Below, piece after piece: positions 11,699 through 21,907 of a DNA stretch of 64,000 nt (position 1 is its first letter; each line of letters begins with the position of its first letter). Made by a program: the position numbers and the translations under genes. The notes beneath the pieces are model-generated. The model searched no databases. It saw only the letters and a list, made by a program, of their open reading frames with translations, and had not been told where the DNA came from. Origin of the DNA: Stenogyne calaminthoides (lineage: Eukaryota; Streptophyta; Magnoliopsida; Lamiales; Lamiaceae); the NCBI GenBank assembly GCA_037126765.1, contig JBBCBC010000007.1:29087667-29151666 (forward strand), given 5' to 3'.

Positions 11699-12829
11699 AT
11701 GAGTCATCTGAACTTCAAGACTCTCAACAAGATTGCTAGGATGTTTTTGGTTGAGGGACTTCCGAATGAGATATTCTCCAAAGATCAGACATTTGCCGCA
11801 TGTCAGAAGGGAAAACAAGTTAAAGCCTCATTCAAGGGAATACCAGGACCAGCATCCAGTAGAGTATTGCAACTGCTCCATATGGATCTATTCGGACCAA
11901 TTACACCAGTCAGTCTCAGTGGATGCAAATATACTCTTGTAATCGTGGAAGATTATTCCAAGTTTACTTGGGTTGTATTCTTATACATGAAGAACGAGAC
12001 AACGACTAAGATACCCAAGCTACTCAAGAAGATACAAAACGAGAAGGGTGTCAGCATAGTAAAAATCAGATCAGATAAAGGTACAGTGTTCCTGAATTCC
12101 TTTATTACTGATTTTTGCACTGAGTTTGGTATACAGCATGAAACGTCAGCTGCAAGAACACCACAACAAAATGGAGTAGCAGAACGGAGAAACAGAACTC
12201 TCAAGGAAGCTGCTAGCACTATGTTAGCTGAACATGCTACACCAAGCCGTTTCTGGGCAGAAGCAATCAACACATCATGCCATACTCAGAACAGATGTTC
12301 TCTGACTAAGACTCACTTCAAAACACCTTATGAATTGTGGAAGGACAGAAAACCTCATGTTTCATACTTCCATGTTTTTGGGTGCAAGTGTTTTATTCAC
12401 AACAATGGCAAAAGTCAGTTGACGACTTTTGAGGCCAAGTCAGATGAAGGTATATTCTTAGGATATTCCTCATCCAGCAAGGCTTTCAGGGTTTACAACA
12501 AACGAACCCTAGTTGTGGAAGAAACACCCCATGTGGTCTTTGATGAGGCATCTTCTGAACAAGAGAAAGCTGCCTCAGAACAAGTCGTACTAGATCAATC
12601 GCTACCTGACACGCAGAAAATGGATCAGCTAAGCATCAAGGAGAAAGAAGCTGAACACATAAAAGTGTACATCCCAGAACTTGATCTTTCTAATTCAACA
12701 GGTCAATCAGACCCTAAGGTACGCACAACCGTTGCCGATGAAGGTTGCCACAATCGAGATAAAGATCAATCGAACCATCTGGTTCAGGGGGAACTCCTGA
12801 AGTTCCTACGAATAGACATCAGCACATGA
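11699..12829 (+). CDS. Copia integrase domain, open for 376 codons, family A
   Basis: The longest intact frame of the element. Residues 1-60 hold the GAG-pre-integrase region with a CxxC-type patch. HMDLFGP near residue 62 marks the first catalytic Asp, RSDKGTVF the second, and QQNGVAERRNRT the catalytic Glu, giving the DDE set of a retroviral-type integrase core. A C-terminal copia motif, YFHVFGCKCF, follows. Integrase joins element DNA to the host chromosome. The frame is cut off from the upstream protease by stops and from RT by decay, so it is an isolated fragment of the polyprotein, and its ATG is probably an internal Met. Confidence 0.8.
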   Translation: MSHLNFKTLNKIARMFLVEGLPNEIFSKDQTFAACQKGKQVKASFKGIPGPASSRVLQLLHMDLFGPITPVSLSGCKYTLVIVEDYSKFTWVVFLYMKNETTTKIPKLLKKIQNEKGVSIVKIRSDKGTVFLNSFITDFCTEFGIQHETSAARTPQQNGVAERRNRTLKEAASTMLAEHATPSRFWAEAINTSCHTQNRCSLTKTHFKTPYELWKDRKPHVSYFHVFGCKCFIHNNGKSQLTTFEAKSDEGIFLGYSSSSKAFRVYNKRTLVVEETPHVVFDEASSEQEKAASEQVVLDQSLPDTQKMDQLSIKEKEAEHIKVYIPELDLSNSTGQSDPKVRTTVADEGCHNRDKDQSNHLVQGELLKFLRIDIST

Positions 12830-13284
12830 TGAGTCCAACATCAGCTGAGACATGTTCTTATCAAGTGGATCATAACTCCGCACCACTCCCAATCACTAGT
12901 AATGAACTATCAGATATGGATGATGTTCTCCAAACAGACGCACATCAGAACAGAAGGACCTAGATTACCAGTCATCCAACTGATCTTATTATCGGAGACC
13001 CATCTGATAGAGTCAAAACTAGACATCAGATTGGTGAAAGTGCCATGTATCTTTGTTGTTATCCGTTTTGAAGGAACCAACTACAATGAGAGGAAGCTCT
13101 ACAAGACGCAAGTCGGATTCTAGCCATGCAGAGGAGCCGGAACAGTTTTGAGAGGAATCAAGTTTGGGAATTGGTGGACGCACCAACTCATCAAGACGTA
13201 ATTGGCACGAAGTGGGTATTCAAGAACAAGAGAGATGAGAAAAATGTCATAACCAGGAATAAGGCAAGACTTGTTGCTAAGGGG
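12830..13284 (+). pseudogene. Start of reverse transcriptase, truncated, family A
   Basis: Degenerate sequence continuing from integrase. Near the end a frame reads VIGTKWVFKNKRDEKNVITR and then NKARLVAKG, the start of the copia RT domain. Sequence homology ends at 13284, where an inverted family-B LTR begins, so the palm domain with the catalytic YVDD is missing. Frame changes lie between 12830 and 13140. Confidence 0.75.
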
Positions 13285-14161
13285 TGTTAGGCCCAGGTGG
13301 AAAAACCCATTTTGCGCGTGCGGAAGCAAACATGACAAATAATCATGAAATGCATATAAAAACAGGGGTGAAGGAATGGTGATTCCAGATTTTTCTCTTT
13401 TAAGCTCATGTGTTGTGTTTTGCTTATGATCGAATGCATATGACAAGATAAGATCGTAAAGCAGTAAACAACACAACAATGTATAGTGGTTCGGAGACTC
13501 AAGCTCCTACATCCACTCTCCCTGTTCCTAGGGAAATTCCTTCAAACACTTCCTAAGGCTTTCTGACTACCTCTGTAGTTTACTAACTCAAACTGGACTT
13601 ATCACCCTCTCGGGCTCGCCTCTAGATGTTTAATGAGTTCACACTCCAATCAGGACTTATCACCCTCTCTCGGGATTGCCTAACAACTACCTCAATTCAC
13701 CAGTAGTTATCTCTTACGAGAATGGGGTTTGGGTTTGGTGTTGTCTCCAACTATGGTTGTTTAGCCTCAATGCTAAGGTTGGGAAAATCTCTCTAAGCGT
13801 AGGATACATCGTGGGTTGCTTAGATTGGGTTCTAGAACACTCTTTGAATATATTTGTATATCTACAGACTTGTGTTCTATGGTGGGAAAGCTTGAGTATA
13901 TGTTCTCTTCGCTCTGTAGCATCATTTGCTATCTTCTTCTCACTTCCACACATAATAATGTAGGAAGAACTTGTATTTATAGTGTGGATTTTGAATGTTA
14001 CCGTTGGAGAGAATCACATTCAAATCCATACTATTCTTTGTAAGTTCTGCAGCTTTTTCAGGCTGGTTGTCTTCCTCTCATTGGTCCACGTCAGCTGGAT
14101 TCCAACGACTATATTCCTCAGCTTCAGTGCCTCGGAACATTCACGATATACTGAGCATTCA
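13285..14161 (-). repeat. Truncated family-B LTR (3' half), reversed
   Basis: Starts TGTTAGGCCCAGGTGGAAAAACCC, the reverse complement of a family-B LTR end, and matches 19280-20175 and 20990-21907 in reverse. It includes the subterminal gggacttatcaccctc-type repeats and the TATA region (revcomp ctataaatac, near 13973-13983). It stops at about 14161 inside the LTR, where satellite sequence resumes. No target duplication is visible at either side. Confidence 0.85.
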
Positions 14162-17100
14162 GTAGGATGAAACGTATTAGTTGATTAGTGTTATTGGTTT
14201 CACCAATAAGTGTGACTTGTTAATAATGAAAGTTATTAGCTGATTAATATTATTGGATTCAATAATAAGTGTCACTTGTTAAGAATTAAAGTTATTAGTT
14301 GATTTGTGTTATTTGTTTTACAAACAAGTGTAACACGTTTAGGATGAAAGATATTACTTGATTAGTATTATTGGTTTCCCCAAGAAGTGTAACTTGTTGA
14401 CAATGAAATGTATTAGTTGTTTAGTGTTATTGGTTTCACGAATAAGGTTCAGTTGTTTAGAATGAAAGTTATTAGTTGATTATTGTTATAAGATTCACTA
14501 ATAAATAGCACTTGTTTACAAAGAAAGGTATTAGTTGATTAGTGTTACTGGTTTCACAAATAAGTTTTACTTGTTTATGATGAAAAGTATTAGTTGAATA
14601 GAGTGATTGGTTTCGCCAATAAGTGTCACTTGTTAATAATGAAAGTTATTAGCTGATTAGTTTTATCGGATTCAATAATAAACGTCACTTGTTAAGAATT
14701 AAAGGTATTAGTTAATTTGTTTTACAAATAAGTGTACCTTGTTTAGGATGATAGATATTAGTTGTTTAGTTTTATTGGTTTCACGAATAAGGTTCAGTTG
14801 TTTAAAATGAAAGGTATTAGTTGATTATTGTTATAAGTTTCACTAATAAATGTCACTTGTTTAGAATGAAAGGTATTAGTTGATTAGTGTTATTGGTTTC
14901 ACAAATAAGTTTTATTGGTTTAGAATGAAACATATTAGTTGATTACTGTTATTGGTTTCACCAATAAGTGTGACTTGTTAATAATGAAAGTTATTAGCTG
15001 ATTAGTTTTATTGGATTCAATAATAAGTGTCACTTGTTAAGAATTAAAGTTATTAGTTGATTTGTGTTATTTGTTTTACAAACAAGTGTAACACGTTTAG
15101 GATGAAAGATATTACTTGATTAGTATTATTGGTTTCCCCAAGAAGTGTAACTTGTTGACAATGAAATGTATTAGTTGTTTAGTGTTATTGGTTTTCACGA
15201 ATAAGGTTCAGTTGTTTAGAATGAAATTTATTAGTTGATTATTGTTATAAGATTCACTAATAAATATCACTTGTTTACAATGAAAGGTATTATTTGATTA
15301 GAGTTATTTGTTTCACAAATAAGTTTTACTTGTTTAAGCTGAAAAGTATTAGTTGAATAGAGTGATTGGTTTCACCAATAAGTGTCACTTGTTAATAATG
15401 AAAGTTATTAGCTGATTAGTTTTATCGGATTCAATAATAAACGTCACTTGTTAAGAATTAAAGGTATTAGTTAATTTGTTTTACAAATAAGTGTAACTTG
15501 TTTAGGATGAAAGATTATTAGTTGATTAGTGTTATTGGTTTCACCAAGAAGTGTAACTTGTTGACAATGAAATATATTAGTTGATTAGTGTTATTGGTTT
15601 CACAAATAAGGTTCATTTGTTTAGAATGAAAGGTATTTGTTGATTATTGTTATAAGTTTCACTAATAAATGTCACTTGTTTAGAATGAAAGGTATTAGTT
15701 GATTAGTGTTATTGGTTTCACAAATAAGTTTTATTGGTTTAGAATGAAACATATTAGTTGATTACTGTTATTGGTTTCACCAATAAGTGTGACTTGTTAA
15801 TAATGAAAGTTATTAGCTGATTAGTTTTATTGGATTCAATAATAAGTGTCACTTGTTAAGAATTAAAGGTATTAGTTGATTTGTGTTATTTGTTTTACAA
15901 ATAAGTGTAACACGTTTAGGATGAAAGATATTACTTGATTAGTATTATTGGTTTCACCAAGAAGTGTAACTTGTTGACAATGAAATGTATTAGTTGTTTA
16001 GTGTTATTGGTTTCACGAATAAGGTTCAGTTGTTTAGAATGAAATTTATTAGTTGATTATTGTTATAAGATTCACTAATAAATATCACTTGTTTACAATG
16101 AAAGGTATTATTTGATTAGAGTTATTTGTTTCACAAATAAGTTTTACTTGTTTAAGCTGAAAAGTATTAGTTGAATAGAGTGATTGGTTTCACCAATAAG
16201 TGTCACTTGTTAATAATGAAAGTTATTAGCTGATTAGTTTTATCGGATTCAATAATAAGAGTCACTTGATAAGAATTAAAGGTATTAGTTGATTTGTGTT
16301 ATTTATTTTACAAATAAGTGTACCTTGTTTAGGATGATAGATATTAGTTGTTTAGTTTTATTGGTTTCACGAATAAGGTTCAGTTGTTTAAAATGAAAGG
16401 TATTAGTTGATTATTGTTATAAGTTTCACTAATAAATGTCACTTGTTTAGAATGAAAGGTATTAGTTGATTAGTGTTATTGGTTTCACAAATAAGTTTTA
16501 CTTGTTTAGGATGAAACGTATTAGTTGATTAGTGTTATTGGTTTCACAAATAAGTTTTACTTGTTTATAATGAAAAGTATTAGTTGAATAGAGTGATTGG
16601 TTTCACCAATAAGTGTCACTTGTTAATAATGAAAGTTATTAGCTGATTAGTTTTATCGGATTCAATAATAAGAGTCACTTGTTAAGAATTAAAGGTATTA
16701 GTTAATTTGTGTTATTTGTTTTACAAATAAGTGTAACTTGTTTAGGATGAAAGATTATTAGTTAATTAGTGTTATTGGTTTCACCAAGAAGTGTAACTTG
16801 TTGACAATGAAATATATTAGTTGATTAGTGTTATTGGTTTCACAAATAAGGTTCATTTGTTTAGAATGAAAAGTATTAGTTGATTATTGTTATAAGTTTC
16901 ACTAATAAATGTCACTTGTTTAGAATGAAAGGTATTAGTTGATTAGTGTTATTGGTTTCACAAATAAGTTTTATTGGTTTAGAATGAAACATATTAGTTG
17001 ATTAGTGTTATTGGTTTCACCAATAAGTGTGACTTGTTACTAATGAAAGTTATTAGCTGATTAGTTTTATTGGATTCAATAATAAGTGTCACTTGTTAAG

Positions 17101-18331
17101 AATTAAAGGTATTAGTTGATTTGTGTTATTTGTTTTACAAATAAGTGTAACACGTTTAGGATGAAAGATATTACTTGATTAGTATTATTGGTTTCACCAA
17201 GAAGTGTAACTTGTTGACAATGAAATTTATTAGTTGTTTAGTGTTATTGGTTTCACGAATAAGGTTCAGTTGTTTAGAATGAAATTTATTAGTTGATTAT
17301 TGTTATAAGAATCACTAATAAATATCACTTGTTTACAATGAAAGGTATTAGTTGATTAATGTTATTGGTTTCACAAATAAGTTTTACTTGTTTAAGATGA
17401 AAAGTATTAGTTGAATAGAGTGATTGGTTTCACCAATAAGTGTCACTTGTTAATAATGAAAGTTATTAGCTGATTAGTTTTATCGGATTCAATAATAAGA
17501 GTCACTTGTTAAGAATTAAAGGTATTAGTTGGTTTGTGTTATTTGTTTTACAAATAAGTGTAACTTGTTTAGGATGAAAGATTATTAGTTAATTAGTGTT
17601 ATTGGTTTCACCAAGAAGTGTAACTTGTTGACAATGAAATATATTAGTTGATTAGTGTTATTGGTTTCACGAATAAGGTTCATTTTTTTAGAATGAAAGG
17701 TATTTGTTGATTATTTTTATAAGTTTCACTAATAAATGTCACTTGTTTAGAATGAAAGGTATTAGTTGATTAGTGTTATTGGTTTCACAAATAAGTTTTA
17801 CTTGTTTAGGATGAAACATATTAGTTGATTAGTGTTATTGGTTTCACCAATAAGTGTGACTTGTTAATAATGAAAGTTATTAGCTGATTAGTTTTATTGG
17901 ATTCAATAATAAGTGTCACTTGTTAAGAATTAAAGGTATTAGTTGATTTGTGTTATTTGTTTTACAAATAAGTGTAACACTTTTAGGATGAAAGATATTA
18001 CTTGATTAGTATTATTGGTTTCACCAAGAAGTGTAACTTGTTGACAATGAAATGTATTAGTTGCTTAGTGTTATTGGTTTCAAGAATAAGGTTCCGTTGT
18101 TTAGAATGAAAGTTATTAGTTGATTATTGTTATAAGATCCACTAATAAATGTCACTTGTTTAGAATGAAAGTTATTAGTTGATTAGTGTTATTGGTTTCA
18201 CAAATAAGGTTTACTTGTTTAGGATGAAACATATTAGTTGATTAGTGTTATTGGTTTCACCAATAAGTGTGACTTGTTAATAATGAAAGTTATTAGCTGA
18301 TTAGTTTTATTGGATTCAGTAATAAGTGTCA
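14162..18331 (+). repeat. Satellite array, block 2 (59-bp monomers, 413-bp higher-order repeat)
   Basis: About 4.2 kb of the same satellite as 3933-5206. A marker monomer (ttattgttataag) recurs mostly at about 414-bp steps. Deviating steps near 346 and 477 bp show loss or gain of about one monomer. The block begins partway through a type-1 monomer (aggatgaaacgtattag) and ends inside a type-3 monomer at aataagtgtca, where the family-B element is inserted. No gene is present. Confidence 0.93.
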
Positions 18332-20175
18332 TGTTGGGATATTTTAGTTTTGATGAATTATGCCAAAACATTATCAACTTGTGTTATTGAAGCTAATGTA
18401 CAGATAACAAGTTGAGGGGGAACGAAACAACAAGTTGAGGGGGAACATACGGAATCAGAAGAAGATGATCGAGATCAGACGAGGCTGCAGACGAGACTGA
18501 TCGAGATCAGATGAGTTCGGAGTTAACTGATGAGCTATGCAAATCAGAAGAGAAGAAAAGCTAAGCCAACAAATCAAAAGAGAAGGTTTCAAATCAGAAG
18601 ATGAGCAGATGAGACTGATCAAGATATGATCGAGATCGATAATGAAGACGAAAGCCATCAAGATCGATGTGATCGAGATAAGATATGATAACCGATATGC
18701 TAACCTCGATATGATGTAAGATCCTCGATATGTTGAAAGATGTTTGATCCGACAAGACATCGATCGATCGTGAGAAGAAAAATCGATAGCCCGAGTAAAA
18801 GTAATCAGACTCATGAAGATCCGAGATCGATGTAAAACCGATCCGAGACTCAAGAAAGAAAAACCGATCTTAGACTCAAGAAGAAAAGTGACGAGGGTCG
18901 ATGTCTTTATTTATCGAAGAATCAACTCAACACTTAAAAGTCGGGATAAGACAAGGTCCGCAGAAAGAAGTCTGCAAATCAAGAAACCTCGAGACTCAAG
19001 ATGTCAATGGACAATATATCGAGTAGATCAAGGCTCGAGAAACCCAAGACTCCGGTATGTCTCTCAAGACACCGAGACTCGGAGAAACATGAAGACACAA
19101 AGAATTATCAAGACTCAAGAATTATTGAATACTCAAAGATAAACCCAATGTTCCAACTCAAAAGAATCAAGAATATAGCCATTGGAATTCAAATTGACGT
19201 GGACCAATGAGAGGAAGACAACCAAACAAGAAGAAGTCGCGTAACTTACAAAGAATAGTATGGATTTTAATGTGATTCTCTCCAATCGGTAATATTCAAA
19301 TCCACACTATAAATACAAGTTCTTCCTTCATTATCAAGTGTCAAGTGTGGAGAATATAGCAAACGATGCTACAAAGCTAAGAAGACAAATACTCAAGCTT
19401 TCCCACCATAGAACACAAGTCCTAGATATACACATATATTCAAAGAGTGTTCTAGAACCCAATCTAAGAACCCACGATGTATCCTAAGCTTAGAGAGATT
19501 TTCCCCAACCTTAAAGATTGAGGCTAAACAAATGTAAGGACCATAGAACACAAGTCCGTAGATATACACATATATTCAAAGAGTGTTCTAGAACCCAATC
19601 TAAGCAACCCACGATGTATCCTAAAACTTAGAGAGATTTTCCCAACCTTAGCATTGAGGCTAAAAACAAATGTAAGGAAAATCTCACCATAGTTGGAGAC
19701 AACACCAAACCCAAAACCCCATTCTCGTAAGAGATAACTAGTGGTGAAGTAAGGTAGTTGTTAGGCAATCCCGAGAGGGTGATAAGTCCCAGAGGAGTGT
19801 GAACTCGTTAAATATCTAGAGGCGAGCCCGAGAGGGTGATAAGTCCAGAGGCGAGCCCGAGAGGGTGATAAGTCCAATTGGAGGAGAGCTCGTTAAATAT
19901 CTAGAGGCGAAACCCGGAGGGTGATAAGTCCGGGCCAAGGAATTTCCCTAGGAACAGGAGAGTGGATGTAGGAGCTTGAGTCTCCGAACCACTATACTTT
20001 GTTGTGGTCTTTATTGCTTTTACGTTCTTATCTTGTCATATGCATTCGATTATAAGCAAAACACAACACATGAGCTTAAAACGCAAAAATCTGGAATCAC
20101 CATTCCTTCACCCCTGTTTTTGTATGCATTTCATGATTATTCCTCATTTCATGGGTTTTCCACCGGGGCCTATCA
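18332..20175 (+). repeat. LTR B1 (5' LTR, 1844 bp)
   Basis: TGTTGGGATATTTTAG...GGGGCCTATCA. It carries a TATA region (cactataaatacaag, about 19302-19312) and gagggtgataagtcc repeats at 19770-19930. A roughly 135-bp direct duplication begins with accatagaacacaagtcc at 19405 and 19540, which largely explains why it is longer than LTR B2. Between about 18640 and 19110 its CTGA/TCAG words differ from B2 and from the solo LTR at 45571-47240. Confidence 0.92.
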
Positions 20176-20177
20176 AT

Positions 20178-20189
20178 TGGTATCAGAGC
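20178..20189 (+). other. Primer-binding site, family B
   Basis: TGGTATCAGAGC two bases after LTR B1, the same initiator tRNA-Met type as family A. A near-palindrome, gatcacttttaaagtgatc, follows at 20202-20220 and could fold into a hairpin just downstream of the primer site. Confidence 0.9.
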
Positions 20190-20292
20190 AGGAGTTCAAA
20201 AGATCACTTTTAAAGTGATCGCCTTAGCTGATCTTTTTAAAAGAAAACTCGTTTCTTTAAAAATGCATATATTTTAATGTTTTAAGGCCATT

Positions 20293-20307
20293 ATCAAAAA
20301 AGGAAAT
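20293..20307 (+). other. Polypurine tract, family B
   Basis: atcaaaaaaggaaat directly before the TGTTGCG start of LTR B2. It is the expected plus-strand primer tract and the last part of the 132-bp interior. Confidence 0.7.
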
Positions 20308-21907
20308 TGTTGCGATATTTTAGTTTTGATGAATTATGCTAAAACATTATCAACTTGTGTTATTGAAGCTAATTTACAGATAACAAGTTGAGGGGGAACG
20401 AAAGAACAAGTTGAGGGGGAACACACGGAATCAGAAGAAGATGATTGAGATCATACGAGACTGATCGAGATCAGATGAGTTAGATGATTTCGGAGTTAAT
20501 CGATGAGTTAGGTAAATCGAGAAGAGAAGAAAAGCTAAGCCAAAGAAATCGGAAGATGGTTGCAAATTGGATGATGAAGAGATGAGATCGATCAAGATCG
20601 AAGATCGAGATATGAAGATGAAAGATGAGATCGAACAAGATCGACGTGATCGAGATCGATATGATAACCTTGATATGCTAACCCTTAATGCTATCCCGAT
20701 ATGTTGATCTGAAGATGTGTTGATCTCGATCCGAAAGATCGGATCGAAGAAGAAATCGGATAAATTGAGTAAAAATAATCCGAGACTCAATCAAGATCCT
20801 AAACTGAACCGATCCGAGACTCGAAGACTCAAAAGTAAAAGTGACTTAGAAGAACTCGAACTTCGGTCGGAAAGTGTCAAGATGCCCGATCGGACAAGGT
20901 CCGTGAAGAAGTCTGTTGAATCAAGAAACCCGAGACTCAAGATGTCACCGAAGGCTCGGATAGATTGACTCAGTATGTCTCTGAAGACACTGAGACTCAG
21001 AGAACCATGAAGACACCGCGAATTCATCCTCAACAAATGTAAACCCCATTCCGGCCGGAAGAATCAAGAATATAGCCGTTGGAATTCAAATGGCGTGGAC
21101 CAATGAGAGGAAGACAACCAAACAAGGCGCAGGAACTTACAAAGAATAGTATGGATTTGAATGTGATTCTCTCCAACGGTAACATTCAAATCCACACTAT
21201 AAATACAAGTTCTTCCTTCATTATCAAGTGTGGAAGTGTGGAGAATATAGCAAACGATGCTACAAAGCTAAGAAGACAAATACTCAAGCTTTCCCACCAT
21301 AGAACACAAGTCTGTAGATATACACATATATTCAAAGAGTGTTCTAGAACCCAATCTAAGCAACCCACGATGTATCCTAAACTTAGAGAGATTTTCCCAA
21401 CCTTAGCATTGAGGCTAAACAAATGTAAGGGAAAATTTCACCATAGTTGGAGACAACACCAAACCTAAACCCCATTCTCGTAAGAGATAACTAGTGGTGA
21501 AGTAAGGTAGTTGTTAGGCAATCCCGAGATAGGGTGATAAGTCCCGTAGGAGTGTGAACTCGTTAAACATCTAGAGGCGAGCCCGAGAGGGTGATAAGTC
21601 CAGTTGGAGTGAGAGCTCGTTAAATATCTGAGAACGAACCCGGAGGGTGATAAGTCCAAATCTTTGAAGGAATTTCCCTAGAATGCGAGGGAGAGTGGAT
21701 GTAGGAGCTTGAGTCTCCGAACCACTATACTTTGTTGTGTTCTTTATTTCTTTACGTTCTTATCTTGTCATATGCATTCGATTATAAGCAAAACACAACA
21801 CATGAGCTTAAAACGCAAAAATCTGGAATCACCATTCCTTCACCCCTGTTTTTGTATGCATTTTTTGATTATTCCGCATTTCATGGGTTTTCCACCGGGG
21901 CCTATCA
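20308..21907 (+). repeat. LTR B2 (3' LTR, 1600 bp)
   Basis: TGTTGCGATATTTTAG...GGGGCCTATCA, direct repeat of LTR B1. A TATA region (cactataaatacaag) is near 21196. It lacks the 135-bp duplication of B1 but has the same gagggtgataagtcc modules. Words at homologous sites differ between the two LTRs, for example aaatcggataaattgagt here (20753-20770) and aaatcgatagcccgagt in B1 (18780-18796). Confidence 0.92.

Larger units (their letters stand above)
5207..13284 (+). mobile_element. SIRE-like Ty1/copia element, family A, rearranged and truncated
   Basis: Contains two LTRs joined head to tail (5207-6909, 6910-8551), a tRNA-iMet type primer-binding site, and decayed gag, protease, integrase and the first part of reverse transcriptase. 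It stops abruptly at 13284 within the RT sequence, where a reversed LTR fragment of family B begins. There is no 3' LTR and no target-site duplication. The gene order PR-INT-RT is that of Ty1/copia. The intact-looking integrase and the shared LTR type link it to the reverse-strand element at 44970-58703. Confidence 0.88.
18332..21907 (+). mobile_element. Family-B LTR element with a 132-bp interior, perfect 5-bp target duplication
   Basis: Two direct LTRs (18332-20175 and 20308-21907) enclose only a primer-binding site, about 100 bp of non-coding DNA and a purine tract. The flanks are tgtca (18327-18331) and tgtca (21908-21912). Removing the element and one copy restores a normal satellite monomer (aataagtgtcacttgtt). 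There is no coding capacity, so it is a non-autonomous or internally deleted copia-like element. It must have relied on an autonomous relative for proteins. Confidence 0.93.

Noticed and set aside
11953..12273. Minus-strand frame opposite integrase
   Set aside because: Exact shadow of the integrase coding sequence. The same shadow recurs at 54666-54986 opposite the other copy.
14162..18331. Regular about 59-bp repeats resembling a CRISPR array
   Set aside because: Repeats are contiguous with no unique spacers, monomers diverge gradually, and the DNA is plant nuclear. It is a satellite.
18455..18853. 132-codon minus-strand frame in LTR B1
   Set aside because: Low-complexity Ser/Ile-rich shadow of the gatcgagat-type tract, and not kept in LTR B2 or the solo LTR.
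21186..21422. Conserved ORF shared by 13816-14043, 21186-21422 and 46180-46280
   Set aside because: These are frames across homologous family-B LTR sequence in both orientations, with no conserved start or domain. Similarity follows from the repeat itself.
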